Positions 1 through 7,647 of a stretch of DNA of 14,093 nt are shown in pieces. The position numbers were made by a program, and so were the translations under genes. The stretch is from Clostridia bacterium. Lineage in GTDB: Bacteria; Bacillota_A; Clostridia; Oscillospirales; CAG-272. Position 1 is the first letter of the stretch. Each line of letters begins with the position of its first letter. The notes beneath the pieces are model-generated. The model was given only the letters and a program-made list of their open reading frames with translations, did no database searches and had not been told where the DNA came from. Location: contig JAFTHF010000070.1 in NCBI GenBank assembly GCA_017457545.1, positions 1-14,093 of the forward strand, written 5' to 3'.

Positions 1-1135
1 AATTTGTAAATGATGCCAAGTTTGCGTTAAACCACCCAACAATACCACCTGCATACATTGTTCCGTTAGTCGAGCAATTTTTTAACTCAGCTGTATTTTC
101 ACAGTTTGTAAGGCTAATACTTTCACCGCTACTAACATATCCGACTATTCCCGCAAGACCTTCAACCGAACTGGTAGTATTGGCTGTAATAGTTCCATTA
201 TTTTGGCAATTAGTCAGTGTGATTGTATCTTGTGACTCTCCGATAATTCCACCAAAACCATATACCGATTTATCACCATTGAACGCTATTGCGCCATTAT
301 TTATACACACGACAAGAGAAATTCCTGTTTGAGCTTCGCCAATAAGCCCCCCTACATTTGCCTTATTATAAGGAGAAGTAATCGTAATATCTGCATTATT
401 AACTACGTTTATAATCTTTGAGGTCCCCTTTACATAAGTTGCAAGCATTCCAAAGATTGCCGTCGTTTTGGTAACACTTCCATCAATAGCAATACTAATT
501 ATATTAGCGCCTTCATTAAGTGTACCGAACAAATTAGTTGTCGTATGAACCGTATATCCGTTTCCGTCAATCGTTCCCGAGAAGCTTGCTATTTGTGTAC
601 TATTCGGCTCACTTTCAGTTCCGATATCAGATTTCAGACGATATTTTCCCGTTTCTTCTATCTTACTCCACGAACTAATTACAGTATAGCTTCCCGGAGC
701 TTGATCAATGTCGTTTACTGCTTGTTCACCTGCCATATAAGTGCTATTGGCAGTGGTGTAAATCGGATTTATGATAAAGTCATGGGTATCAAGCTCCACA
801 AACATATCGGTAAATACAATAAGATATAAGTAGTTAAAGCCTTCTGTACTTGCGTTAAATTGCAGACTGTCTGCGTATATTTCTGTATATACCTTTTCAC
901 AGTTAGTTACGGTTGCCGAACCTCCGTCAAGCTTATTTGTGATAACAGCTCCAAGTCCCGTAAGAGTGGAAATATCAGTGTTTCTTATTCCAAAGACAAG
1001 GCGGGCATCATTATCCTTCACTTGATATCCAATATACTCTACTGCCTTTTCATCACTTGTATCTGCAAATGCAGAAAAATTAATCGCTGTAACAAGCATC
1101 GCCAAAAGTACTAAAAAAGAAATTAATTTTTTCAT
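1..1135 (-). CDS. Secreted GLUG-repeat surface protein, C-terminus cut by window edge
   Basis: The reading frame is open from an ATG at 1135 to the left edge (378 codons visible, no stop). A typical signal peptide covers residues 1 to about 25 (KK start, hydrophobic core, FSAFA before DTSDEK); there is no lipobox cysteine, so secretion rather than lipidation is predicted. Residues about 30-130 form a separate domain opening with YIGYQVKDNDARLVFGI, resembling from memory an all-beta module common in clostridial secreted proteins. A segment ending in IDGNGYTV leads into GLUG-like repeats with cores GGLIG, GGIIG, AGIVG and GGIVG, alternating with NCxNxG turns, as expected for a right-handed beta-helix. 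It follows the small ORF by 14 bp, and its ribosome site (AAGGAAGGGCGG) overlaps that ORF's stop. It is a paralogue of the 1407-3020 protein. Role probably surface adhesion or glycan contact; any C-terminal anchor lies outside. Sampled lines are 27-38% GC, lower than the paralogue. Confidence 0.85.
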   Translation of the reverse strand, partial: MKKLISFLVLLAMLVTAINFSAFADTSDEKAVEYIGYQVKDNDARLVFGIRNTDISTLTGLGAVITNKLDGGSATVTNCEKVYTEIYADSLQFNASTEGFNYLYLIVFTDMFVELDTHDFIINPIYTTANSTYMAGEQAVNDIDQAPGSYTVISSWSKIEETGKYRLKSDIGTESEPNSTQIASFSGTIDGNGYTVHTTTNLFGTLNEGANIISIAIDGSVTKTTAIFGMLATYVKGTSKIINVVNNADITITSPYNKANVGGLIGEAQTGISLVVCINNGAIAFNGDKSVYGFGGIIGESQDTITLTNCQNNGTITANTTSSVEGLAGIVGYVSSGESISLTNCENTAELKNCSTNGTMYAGGIVGWFNANLASFTN

Positions 1136-1149
1136 AATACCGCCCTTCC

Positions 1150-1305
1150 TTATTTAAAATCATTCCAGCCTAATGAGCCTGCGCCGGAGCTTGTCAAATC
1201 GTTATCCAAATTTAAATCGTCCTCAGAAACAGTTACGGAAAATGTTACAATATCCGCTGTTAACATATCTACGAGGTACGCTGTGGGAGAAATATATTTT
1301 TTCAT
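1150..1305 (-). CDS. Small 51-residue protein of unknown function
   Basis: ATG at 1305 is preceded by a good ribosome site (AGAGGAAAG, 7 bases before the ATG), and the ORF of 51 codons ends in TAA at 1150. It starts MKKYISPTAYLVDM, continues TADIVTFSVTVSEDD, then a D/N-rich stretch and a Gly/Ser turn (SSGAGSLGW) ending in NDFK. There is no signal peptide, membrane segment or cysteine. From memory, gut Clostridia have many short ORFs of the form MKKYxxP...D(I/V)(I/V)T.S followed by an acidic/glycine tail, usually labelled hypothetical; this fits that pattern, but no search could be run. It lies between a stem-loop and the secreted GLUG protein and is likely co-translated with the latter (14-bp gap). 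Function unknown: a small accessory protein or a peptide precursor are both possible. Confidence 0.65.
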   Translation of the reverse strand: MKKYISPTAYLVDMLTADIVTFSVTVSEDDLNLDNDLTSSGAGSLGWNDFK

Positions 1306-1354
1306 ATAAAATCTTTCCTCTTTCTTTAATTTACGGAATAATACAATTATGACT

Positions 1355-1392
1355 CTTGTCCTATACCCTTTTATGTAAGGATATAGGACAAG
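1355..1392 (-). promoter_or_regulatory. Intercistronic stem-loop with perfect 11-bp stem
   Basis: CTTGTCCTATA (1355-1365) pairs perfectly with TATAGGACAAG (1382-1392). After one C-A mismatch a further CCTT/AAGG stem closes over a TTATGT loop. It begins 14 bases past the stop of the GLUG lipoprotein. On the minus strand no T-run follows, so it is a poor classical terminator; it may stabilise the upstream mRNA, attenuate, or mark a processing point before the small ORF. Confidence 0.5.
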
Positions 1393-1406
1393 GTTTTAAT
1401 CATAGA

Positions 1407-3020
1407 TCATCTGACCGAAGGATAATCATCGGTATTTGCCTGCCACTTGGTATCAAAGTCAAATCCAACGAGTGTAGCCTTAGCTGCATCTCCCTTAAGT
1501 GATGCGGCTTCGGTATCAACATTGTTATAGCAGTTGGTAAAAGTAACTTCAATTCCGCTTGCCGCCTGATTTACTCCATAGAACATATCAGCCTTTGTTC
1601 CGGTAAGAATACCTACTACAAGCACATTTTTCACAGTAAGCTTCATAGAAGCCGCCGGGCACTTGATTCTTGCTATTATTCCGCCCACAGAAGTCTTTGC
1701 ATCCAAATTGCCGTAGTTTGCGCAATCTGTAATATTTACGGATACGAAGTTTGCTCCGAGGATACCTCCCGCATAGGACTCGGTTGCGTCAGATACCGTG
1801 ATGTTTCCACGGTTGGAACAGCATTCAATCGTTGCCACCTTATCGACATATACGTTGTCTTCCTTATGGTCTGTACGAATATCTGCGGTAATACCTGCGG
1901 CGTAACAGAATGTTCCTTTATTTGAGGTGTTTACCGTTATGTTACCACTGTTCTTGCAATTGATAAATGTAGCGTTGCCTCTGACAGCTCCCGCTATGCC
2001 TGCGCCTATTCTCTGGGACTTGATATTAGCGGTATTTTCACAGTTTTTGAAGGAATAGTTGCTCTCACGGCTATCTATCTCAAAGGTGCAGCCCAGGATA
2101 CCGCCGGCAAAATTATTGCCCTCGTACGTAGACTTTGCCGTGGTAATTTCTCCGCTGTTCTTACAATTCTCTATTTGCAGAGATTTGCATTTTGCCTGTC
2201 CAACGATACCTCCGGAATAGAGGACGTTACTCTTTTCCTGATTGGTGGAATGTATCTTTCCCGTATTCTCGCAATTATTAATAACATAGTCCGCAACCTC
2301 AACGTATCCCACGATACCCGCATGTCCGTAAATGCCCTTTGCGCCATCTATCGTAACCTCGCCTGTGTTTTTACAGTTTTCAAAGGTAGCTCCCATGTTT
2401 GCAACTCCAACCAATCCTGCCGCATATGCATCAGAGGTTCCTATGTTCTCAAGCAGATCAAGCCTTACCTTGGCATTATTGGTTACGTTGGTTATTACCG
2501 TCTCGCCCTTTGCGGTATTGGCAAGCGCACCTATTACGGTTTTACCGTAAAGAGTTACGTTGCCTTCAATGGTAAGATTCTTTACCTCTGAGGGAACGCT
2601 GGAAGCGTCGTCACCCAGTGTCATCTCACTGTTCAGCTCGTCAAACAACGGAACACTTGTGTATACGGTAAATCCGCAACCGTCAAGCACACCCTTGAAT
2701 TTACCTGTAACGGTGTACGCATTGGGCGTATCGGCATTACCGATATCTGCAGTAAGATGATATTTACCTCTGAGATTGGTAATGTCCTCAAGCTTTGTGA
2801 TGGCAATACTGTCCGAGGATACATCGTCGTTACCTTCATCGTCATTGTCATCATCATTAGCTTCGGGTACTTTATCATCCGGTTTAGTTTCCGGAGCTTC
2901 GGTCGTCGCTGTCGTTTCAGCAGTTGTGTCGGTGCTCTCCTCATCGGCTTTACAGGCAACAAATAGGCTTGATACCATCAACAAACAGATGAGAAGGCTG
3001 AGGATTTTTGTAAGTCTCAT
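1407..3020 (-). CDS. GLUG-repeat surface lipoprotein
   Basis: A 537-residue protein. ATG at 3020 has AAGGAG 6 bases upstream. Residues 1-22 are a lipoprotein signal (VSSLFVAC, lipidated Cys23). Residues about 24-70 are a T/E/D-rich low-complexity linker typical of clostridial lipoproteins. After a segment with KGVLDGCGFTVY (109-120) come about eight degenerate GLUG-type repeats, cores near 201 AGLVG, 234 AGIVG, 270 GGIVG, 306 GGILG, 340 AGIAG, 375 AGITA, 418 GGILG and 446 GGIIA, each followed by an NC.N.G.(I/V) turn, the signature of a beta-helix. It is the third gene of the left operon, 28 bp after the solute-binding protein. GLUG repeats occur in bacterial surface adhesins and proteases; no catalytic residues are visible. 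Likely an exposed binding or scaffold protein. The repeat count is by eye and the edges are soft. Confidence 0.85.
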   Translation of the reverse strand: MRLTKILSLLICLLMVSSLFVACKADEESTDTTAETTATTEAPETKPDDKVPEANDDDNDDEGNDDVSSDSIAITKLEDITNLRGKYHLTADIGNADTPNAYTVTGKFKGVLDGCGFTVYTSVPLFDELNSEMTLGDDASSVPSEVKNLTIEGNVTLYGKTVIGALANTAKGETVITNVTNNAKVRLDLLENIGTSDAYAAGLVGVANMGATFENCKNTGEVTIDGAKGIYGHAGIVGYVEVADYVINNCENTGKIHSTNQEKSNVLYSGGIVGQAKCKSLQIENCKNSGEITTAKSTYEGNNFAGGILGCTFEIDSRESNYSFKNCENTANIKSQRIGAGIAGAVRGNATFINCKNSGNITVNTSNKGTFCYAAGITADIRTDHKEDNVYVDKVATIECCSNRGNITVSDATESYAGGILGANFVSVNITDCANYGNLDAKTSVGGIIARIKCPAASMKLTVKNVLVVGILTGTKADMFYGVNQAASGIEVTFTNCYNNVDTEAASLKGDAAKATLVGFDFDTKWQANTDDYPSVR

Positions 3021-3048
3021 TTTCTACTCCTTTTTCTATATTTATTTT

Positions 3049-4497
3049 TTAAGAGTTCAAGGTTTCAACGATTGAGGTGATCTTGTTTTCCCATACCTCA
3101 TGGCTCATGGTATATATAGATGCCCACGCCTTAGATTTGTTTGCGGTACTTCTGAAAATATGATATATATTTATGTGGTCTGCAAACATTCTCGCCGCAT
3201 CGTAAACGACGTTATCCGTGATAATATCGAACATCTTTGCGTTATCATCGTTGGGAAGATATCTGTAGGAGAATGCGGTGTAATATACCTCAGGTGTTAC
3301 TGCACGGTAGCTATAGGACGCAAATGCTTCCAATGCAGCTCCCGAAAGCTCCATATTAGGTGAGTTTGTCGGAACACTGTACATACTTACCCAAAGAGTA
3401 GGAGTTGAATAATACTCCGCCTCCTTTACCTGCTTGAACACGGGAAGAATTGAAAAATTGAACGGGAGATCCGCAAGCGTTGTCATAAGCGCTCCCACAG
3501 ACTCGGTTGTAAAGAGGCTTCTGCTCTTTGCAAACAGACCCTCGTTGTTTACAGTTACGTTTGAATTGTCACATATCAATGCCTGTATCTCATCAAACCA
3601 ATCAATGAATCTGGGCTTTTGAAGATCAGTGGAAAGATTCATAACTCCACCGTTATTCTCAATAAGCGTATAGCCTGCGGAATACAGGAAATTATCGCAA
3701 TGAACGTCTATTCCCATTACGTAACCGTAATCTCTCGTACTCTCGTCAGCGCCCTGAGACACAGTAGCTATCATCTGCTTGAAAAGCTCAATAGTCCAAT
3801 CTCCGTCCTGTACCACCTCATAGATGCTACGTCCGTTAACCATACTGTCAAGTCCCAGCGAAGCATACATATCCATGTTAACGTACATACAACAAATATT
3901 GTTTATAGCAGTAGTGGTAATATCGCCCGAGGCAAAATACACCTTGTCGCCAACCGCAGTACACTCATTGAGATTTTTGGGCCACCAGGGCTTCTCAAGG
4001 TCAAGGTAGCTGATGGTATTAAGATCGGCGTACAAATTTTTCATTGCACCGACTCCTGCAGAGGGAGTATACTGAGATACCATGTGATACGAATTATCTC
4101 CAGCCATTATATCGTTTTCAAGCGCTTGTATGAACGTATAATGATCTGCCCATGCACCGGGCTGATCGATTATCTCCAATTCAACATTGAGTCTCTCGCA
4201 AACGCTTCTCTCTCTCTCATAAAGAGCCTTTTCCACTACATTGGAGGATTGTGCTCTTATTCCCCAATCCGCTTTAAGCTGGTCCTTCCAGGTAAAAACT
4301 CTTAGCAGTTCATTTTCGAAATCGAGATCGTCGGGAAGATCGTCTTTGAGATATCCGTTTTTATCAAACATACCGTCTGATGTGTCAGCCGTATTGACCG
4401 TGGCATCTTCATTAGTTTCACTTTTTGCACAGCCAACCAACACCATAGCAAGCATAGCTATACAAAGGAAGAGCGAAATAAACCTGATTTTTTTCAT
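3049..4497 (-). CDS. ABC transporter extracellular solute-binding lipoprotein
   Basis: A 482-residue protein. ATG at 4497 is preceded by AGGAG with 6-base spacing. Signal peptide with classic lipobox LVGC (Cys23), then an acidic linker. The mature part has family-1 (sugar-type) binding protein traits: an early beta-strand LLRVFTW, an R..C..L/V-E motif (VCERLNVELE), DIMAGDNSYHMV for the first lobe, LYADLN before a PWWP segment, VGDKVYFASGD, DGDWTIELF, and a late VPTNSPN with an Ala/Tyr-rich helix. It should bind a sugar or small oligosaccharide outside the membrane and deliver it to an ABC permease. No permease or ATPase gene lies in this window, so its partners are elsewhere. It begins 15 bp after the EEP lipoprotein stop, so the two are co-expressed; this suggests capture of a product released by the neighbouring enzyme. 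The ligand is not predictable here. Confidence 0.85.
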   Translation of the reverse strand: MKKIRFISLFLCIAMLAMVLVGCAKSETNEDATVNTADTSDGMFDKNGYLKDDLPDDLDFENELLRVFTWKDQLKADWGIRAQSSNVVEKALYERERSVCERLNVELEIIDQPGAWADHYTFIQALENDIMAGDNSYHMVSQYTPSAGVGAMKNLYADLNTISYLDLEKPWWPKNLNECTAVGDKVYFASGDITTTAINNICCMYVNMDMYASLGLDSMVNGRSIYEVVQDGDWTIELFKQMIATVSQGADESTRDYGYVMGIDVHCDNFLYSAGYTLIENNGGVMNLSTDLQKPRFIDWFDEIQALICDNSNVTVNNEGLFAKSRSLFTTESVGALMTTLADLPFNFSILPVFKQVKEAEYYSTPTLWVSMYSVPTNSPNMELSGAALEAFASYSYRAVTPEVYYTAFSYRYLPNDDNAKMFDIITDNVVYDAARMFADHINIYHIFRSTANKSKAWASIYTMSHEVWENKITSIVETLNS

Positions 4498-4512
4498 ATC
4501 ATTCTCCTATCT

Positions 4513-6258
4513 TTATTTTTTTATCTTAAAATCTGCGTATTGCGGCAGATGATCAGATACTATAAAAGTATTGTTCTTATCCACTATCTCATATCTTTCA
4601 ACGGTAACACTGTTATCAAAGAATACGTGGTCAGCAGGAATATCCGAGCCCGAAATCCCTACAGTATCATTAACAAGTGTTTCCGCGGCTCTTGCGCCTT
4701 CTCGTCCGTCGGTCATATCAACACCTAACTTGAAGGTATCAAATCCGCTGTTAACATGGAAGTTAAAGTCTCCTGTATAGAACACGTGGACTCCGCTGTA
4801 TTTGCTCTTAATGGAATTTAACACCTCGTTGGATTCATTTACCTGTATCTGATTTTCTGTTGAAGTACCTGACCAATGCGTATTCATGAGCGCATAGGGC
4901 TCGTTGGTAGCAAAATCCTTGACTACTATCCATGTAATTACTCTGAGCTTATAGCTTTTCTCATTGCTGATATTATATGAATAGCACTTGATCCCCCTAT
5001 CAAGAACGGTGTACTTATCTGCACGATAAAGAATCGATGTAAAGCAAGGAACATTATCGTATGTGCTGTACTCCCATACATACTTCACTCCGTATTGCTC
5101 CTCCAGAAGTTCAAGATAATACGGGAAGCACTTGCTCCACACCTCGTCTGATTCCTGCAAGCCCACCATATCGGGCTTATACGTCGCAAGAACCGCCGCA
5201 AATATCTCCGCTCTCTGAGGCACGGGTGTTGTTTTCCCCGATGCCGTTGCCCATCTGTCTGCAAGTATATTTGCCGACATGACTCTGATGTCACTTGTTG
5301 CCGTAATCGGCTGACTGTCCAAATTAAGTAAATTCTTTTCCATATGTACTCCGTTCGTCAAGGATTTTGCTCTACTTAATGAATAATTAAAATAAAAATC
5401 CGTAATAAATTCGTTTGCTGAATACGGTCCTCCGCAGGCAATGCCGAGCTTTGTTCCGGATACAAACATTTTATAGCTCATGAGCTTTACATTATTTTCG
5501 GCATAAAATGTTGTGCTTTCGCTTCTGTTGGTATTTCCTATAAGTATCTCGTTTGCTTTTTCATTTGCCGATGAATCCGAGGATACTGTCAAGGAGCAAC
5601 CGTATATCTTCTGAATATTATCTCTGAAACTATAGGCAACCGTACTCATTCCATCCGGCTTCGATGCAAATACTATGCTGAATTTTGATATATCCACGCC
5701 ACCTATAGTCAGGCTGTTAGCTTCCGATCGGTATTCGTATTCTTCAAAATACAAGCTTCTGCCGGAAGACGTAGCCTCAATGTTTTCTTTTATAAGATTT
5801 TTTATATAATAGCTTAACGCAGCGATAACAAGATCCTCACTTCTTGCCGTTATGATTATCTTGTTTTCCCGCTCAACTATAACATAATCATCCTTTCCCA
5901 ATGCATCGGTCACATCACGTGATATTCCGTAAGCAGTTCGCCCCACCAATATCTGCCTTGTATCCGCATTATACTCCGCCTCGTCGGTAATTATATCAAG
6001 CGTAGCGCCCGTATTATTGGTTATCTGAGCCTGCAGAGATTTTACATTTCTTATGAGATTTTTACCTGCATTGGCTGGATAAACGATCTGATATAAGGCT
6101 TTACCGTCTTTTACTATCGCCGTTCTTTCATTCACATCAGCCGTTTGCTCGCTTGCGGTATTCGATGTCTGCGCTGAGCTATCATTTTCTGTACAACCGG
6201 TACAACACATCAGCACCGCAAGAACGACCGTCAAAAGCGATTTGAATTTTTTCATCAT
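4513..6258 (-). CDS. Lipoprotein with tandem alpha/beta domains and C-terminal EEP phosphodiesterase domain
   Basis: A 581-residue protein from ATG 6258; ATGs at 6264 and 6255 are in frame, but AAGGGGG spaces best to 6258. Signal peptide with lipobox-like CTGC (Cys22). Residues about 48-160 and 188-295 are two copies of an alpha/beta module, each with an (I)LVGRT / LIGNT loop and a closing helix, resembling the N-terminal domain of GH67/GH20 enzymes. From about residue 323 comes an endonuclease/exonuclease/phosphatase domain with all expected motifs: MSANI (N330), VGLQE (E369), NTHW (H461), GDFN (D497, N499), DH (543-544) and SDHLP (D569, H570). This family cleaves phosphodiester or phosphomonoester bonds with Mg2+, in substrates from DNA to sphingomyelin and inositol phosphates. 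Outward lipid anchoring favours a lipid or glycan phosphodiester over a nucleic-acid housekeeping role. First gene of its operon, divergent from the AraC gene. Paralogue of the 9692-11338 protein. Substrate unknown. Confidence 0.85.
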   Translation of the reverse strand: MMKKFKSLLTVVLAVLMCCTGCTENDSSAQTSNTASEQTADVNERTAIVKDGKALYQIVYPANAGKNLIRNVKSLQAQITNNTGATLDIITDEAEYNADTRQILVGRTAYGISRDVTDALGKDDYVIVERENKIIITARSEDLVIAALSYYIKNLIKENIEATSSGRSLYFEEYEYRSEANSLTIGGVDISKFSIVFASKPDGMSTVAYSFRDNIQKIYGCSLTVSSDSSANEKANEILIGNTNRSESTTFYAENNVKLMSYKMFVSGTKLGIACGGPYSANEFITDFYFNYSLSRAKSLTNGVHMEKNLLNLDSQPITATSDIRVMSANILADRWATASGKTTPVPQRAEIFAAVLATYKPDMVGLQESDEVWSKCFPYYLELLEEQYGVKYVWEYSTYDNVPCFTSILYRADKYTVLDRGIKCYSYNISNEKSYKLRVITWIVVKDFATNEPYALMNTHWSGTSTENQIQVNESNEVLNSIKSKYSGVHVFYTGDFNFHVNSGFDTFKLGVDMTDGREGARAAETLVNDTVGISGSDIPADHVFFDNSVTVERYEIVDKNNTFIVSDHLPQYADFKIKK

Positions 6259-6320
6259 GCTCATCCCCCTTATTCCACATAATCAACATATCTGTACCTT
6301 CGTGTCAGCTTTGCACATAT

Positions 6321-6350
6321 ATTCTATCATAACACCCATCATCTTTGCAA
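6321..6350 (-). promoter_or_regulatory. Promoter of the left operon
   Basis: On the minus strand TTGCAA (6345-6350) and TAGAAT (6321-6326) are separated by 18 bp, placing a start near 6314 and a leader of about 50 bases before the EEP gene. The -35 is weak, fitting an activator-dependent promoter. The -10 context TGATAGAAT is identical to that of the right operon promoter. Confidence 0.6.
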
Positions 6351-6354
6351 TGAG

Positions 6355-6385
6355 ATTTTCGCCAAAGCATATGTGATATTCGACA
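6355..6385 (-). promoter_or_regulatory. Predicted AraC-type operator: two half-sites 21 bp apart
   Basis: On the plus strand ATTTTCGCCA (6355-6364) and ATATTCGACA (6376-6385) form a direct repeat with an 11-bp spacer (period 21). The proximal copy lies 4 bp upstream of the -35 and 28 bp upstream of the -10 of the left operon. The same arrangement occurs at 13383-13413. AraC-family proteins carry two helix-turn-helix units that bind direct repeats about two helical turns apart next to the -35, so this is the likely binding site of the adjacent regulator. Confidence 0.65.
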
Positions 6386-6387
6386 AC

Positions 6388-6515
6388 GTCAAAAATCACA
6401 TTTCCAAGTCAAAGGAGATTTTTAGTCCATCTTGCACATTTTATCAGTATCAAAACAGTCAATATAGCCAAGTTTCAACAAATTTTCCCAATGTCAAAAT
6501 ATATATTTTTCGCCT
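6388..6515. other. Rest of the 6265-6583 divergent intergenic region
   Basis: Besides the two promoters and the paired operator, this non-coding stretch holds two weaker matches to the half-site, ATTTTCCCAA (6482-6491) and TTTTTCGCCT (6506-6515, 7 bp upstream of the regulator -35), and four GTCAA words (6388, 6408, 6458, 6493) at irregular spacing. The weak half-sites are 24 bp apart rather than 21. They could serve autoregulation. No small gene or RNA gene is visible here. Confidence 0.3.
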
Positions 6516-6522
6516 TTTGGGG

Positions 6523-6551
6523 TTGACTTAACCTGCGTTTAATGTTATACT
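6523..6551 (+). promoter_or_regulatory. Sigma-A promoter of the AraC-family regulator gene
   Basis: TTGACT (6523-6528) and TATACT (6546-6551) with an optimal 17-bp spacer, 32 bp before the ATG at 6584. The -35 sits within GGTTGACTTAACC, a GGTT...AACC partial palindrome. A near-consensus promoter suggests steady, activator-independent expression of the regulator. Confidence 0.75.
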
Positions 6552-6583
6552 TATAGTACAAAAATATTGCATCGGAGTTGCTT

Positions 6584-7555
6584 ATGTCTTATTACAGATT
6601 TACGTTGGAAATTCCTAAAGCTAACGGCGAGTTTACTCACTCTCGTTCATCTTCACCAATGCTCTCAAAGGATACACCTCTGAAATACTTCGTTTACAGA
6701 TGCTACACATCGGAAAAGGACGATTGCAAAACACTTTACGTTTCAAACCTTGGGCACGAGTGTGATTGGCCTGATAAAAAAGTGGAAAACATAGTAAACG
6801 ATCGATTTATCATACATTATGTTATGCGAGGTGAGGGATATTTTAACGGTATGAATGTCAAAGCAGGACAGTTCTTTTTTACACATCCGTACGAGGTCTA
6901 TAGCATATCAAACAACCCGGACAACCCGTTGGAATACTACTATATCGGCGTTGCTGGAGCTTGGACACAGGATATCATCAATCAATCTCTGTTCTCCTCC
7001 ATTCCAAAGGTAAACGACTTTGGCTTTGCAAATGAAATTCCCAAGCTCATGTCTAAGCTGTTATATGAAAAGAACGACTTTCTTGATTTTGATTTCAACT
7101 TTTTGAGTACCTTTATGAAGCTCTTGGCTTATCACCGAACAGAAAATAAACGCATCAACGAATATACCTCCAACTCCGACTCTTACGTTTATTACCGCAG
7201 TGCCCTATCATACATACAGCATTATTTCAAGGACGCCATATCTCCCTCGGACGTATGCGCTTATCTGCATATTTCTCCTTCCTATCTTCGCCGCATTTTT
7301 TCGGAAAACTGTATTTATTCAGCCCAGGAGTTAATTATAAGAAAGCGTCTGATGTGCGCTATCAGTCATATCATTTTTGACAACTACACGATTTCCAAGG
7401 CAGCCGATATGGTGGGCTACGAGGACTATGCGCAGTTCAGCAAGCAGTTCAAAAAATATATCGGAATGTCGCCTATGGCATATAAGAAAAAATTTATTGA
7501 GGAAAAGCAGCTTTTAAATATCATCGACGATTCATTCGACAAAAAGGCAACCTGA
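6584..7555 (+). CDS. AraC-family transcriptional regulator
   Basis: A 323-residue protein from ATG 6584; GGAG (6574-6577) lies 6 bases upstream. An in-frame TTG at 6578 would add two residues but is too close to the ribosome site. Residues about 65-125 form a cupin-type sensor domain (HYVMRGEGYFNGM, then NVKAGQFFFTHPYEVY). The C-terminal part carries two helix-turn-helix units: about 219-244 (ISPSDVCAYLHISPSYLRRIFS) and about 268-302, with the family signature YTISKAADMVGYEDYAQFSK followed by KKYIGMSPMAYKK. Such proteins sense a small ligand, often a sugar, and activate transcription. It is divergent from the left operon and converges on the right operon. The paired 21-bp-spaced sites before both operons fit its two-HTH architecture, so it is the likely activator of both. 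The ligand is unknown, plausibly a product of the locus. Confidence 0.93.
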   Translation: MSYYRFTLEIPKANGEFTHSRSSSPMLSKDTPLKYFVYRCYTSEKDDCKTLYVSNLGHECDWPDKKVENIVNDRFIIHYVMRGEGYFNGMNVKAGQFFFTHPYEVYSISNNPDNPLEYYYIGVAGAWTQDIINQSLFSSIPKVNDFGFANEIPKLMSKLLYEKNDFLDFDFNFLSTFMKLLAYHRTENKRINEYTSNSDSYVYYRSALSYIQHYFKDAISPSDVCAYLHISPSYLRRIFSENCIYSAQELIIRKRLMCAISHIIFDNYTISKAADMVGYEDYAQFSKQFKKYIGMSPMAYKKKFIEEKQLLNIIDDSFDKKAT

Positions 7556-7579
7556 GCGATGTAAGCATTGCGCCGCAAC

Positions 7580-7635
7580 AAAAGAAGAACATCAAGACCA
7601 CCTGAAAAATCAGTGCCCGATGTTCTTCTTTTTAT
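7580..7635. terminator. Bidirectional intrinsic terminator between convergent genes
   Basis: AAAAGAAGAACATC (7580-7593) pairs perfectly over 14 bp with GATGTTCTTCTTTT (7619-7632). The intervening segment can fold an inner CACCTGA/TCAGTG hairpin (one bulged C) over AAAA. T-rich flanks follow on both strands (TTTTTATTG on plus, TTTTGTTG on minus), so it can end the regulator transcript and the right operon. Confidence 0.85.
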
Positions 7636-7647
7636 TGTTACAAATTT

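Noticed and set aside
545..1114. Plus-strand open frames opposite the left-edge gene
   Set aside because: The minus-strand frame is open over the whole region with a signal peptide and GLUG repeats; the plus frames are shadows.
3619..4305. Long plus-strand open frame (228 codons) inside the solute-binding protein gene
   Set aside because: It is antisense to a convincing lipoprotein gene, has no suitable ribosome site, and its product has no domain-like pattern.
6388..6497. Four GTCAA words as a possible repeat array or operator
   Set aside because: Spacings are 20, 50 and 35 bp with little shared flanking sequence; a five-base word in AT-rich DNA can recur by chance.
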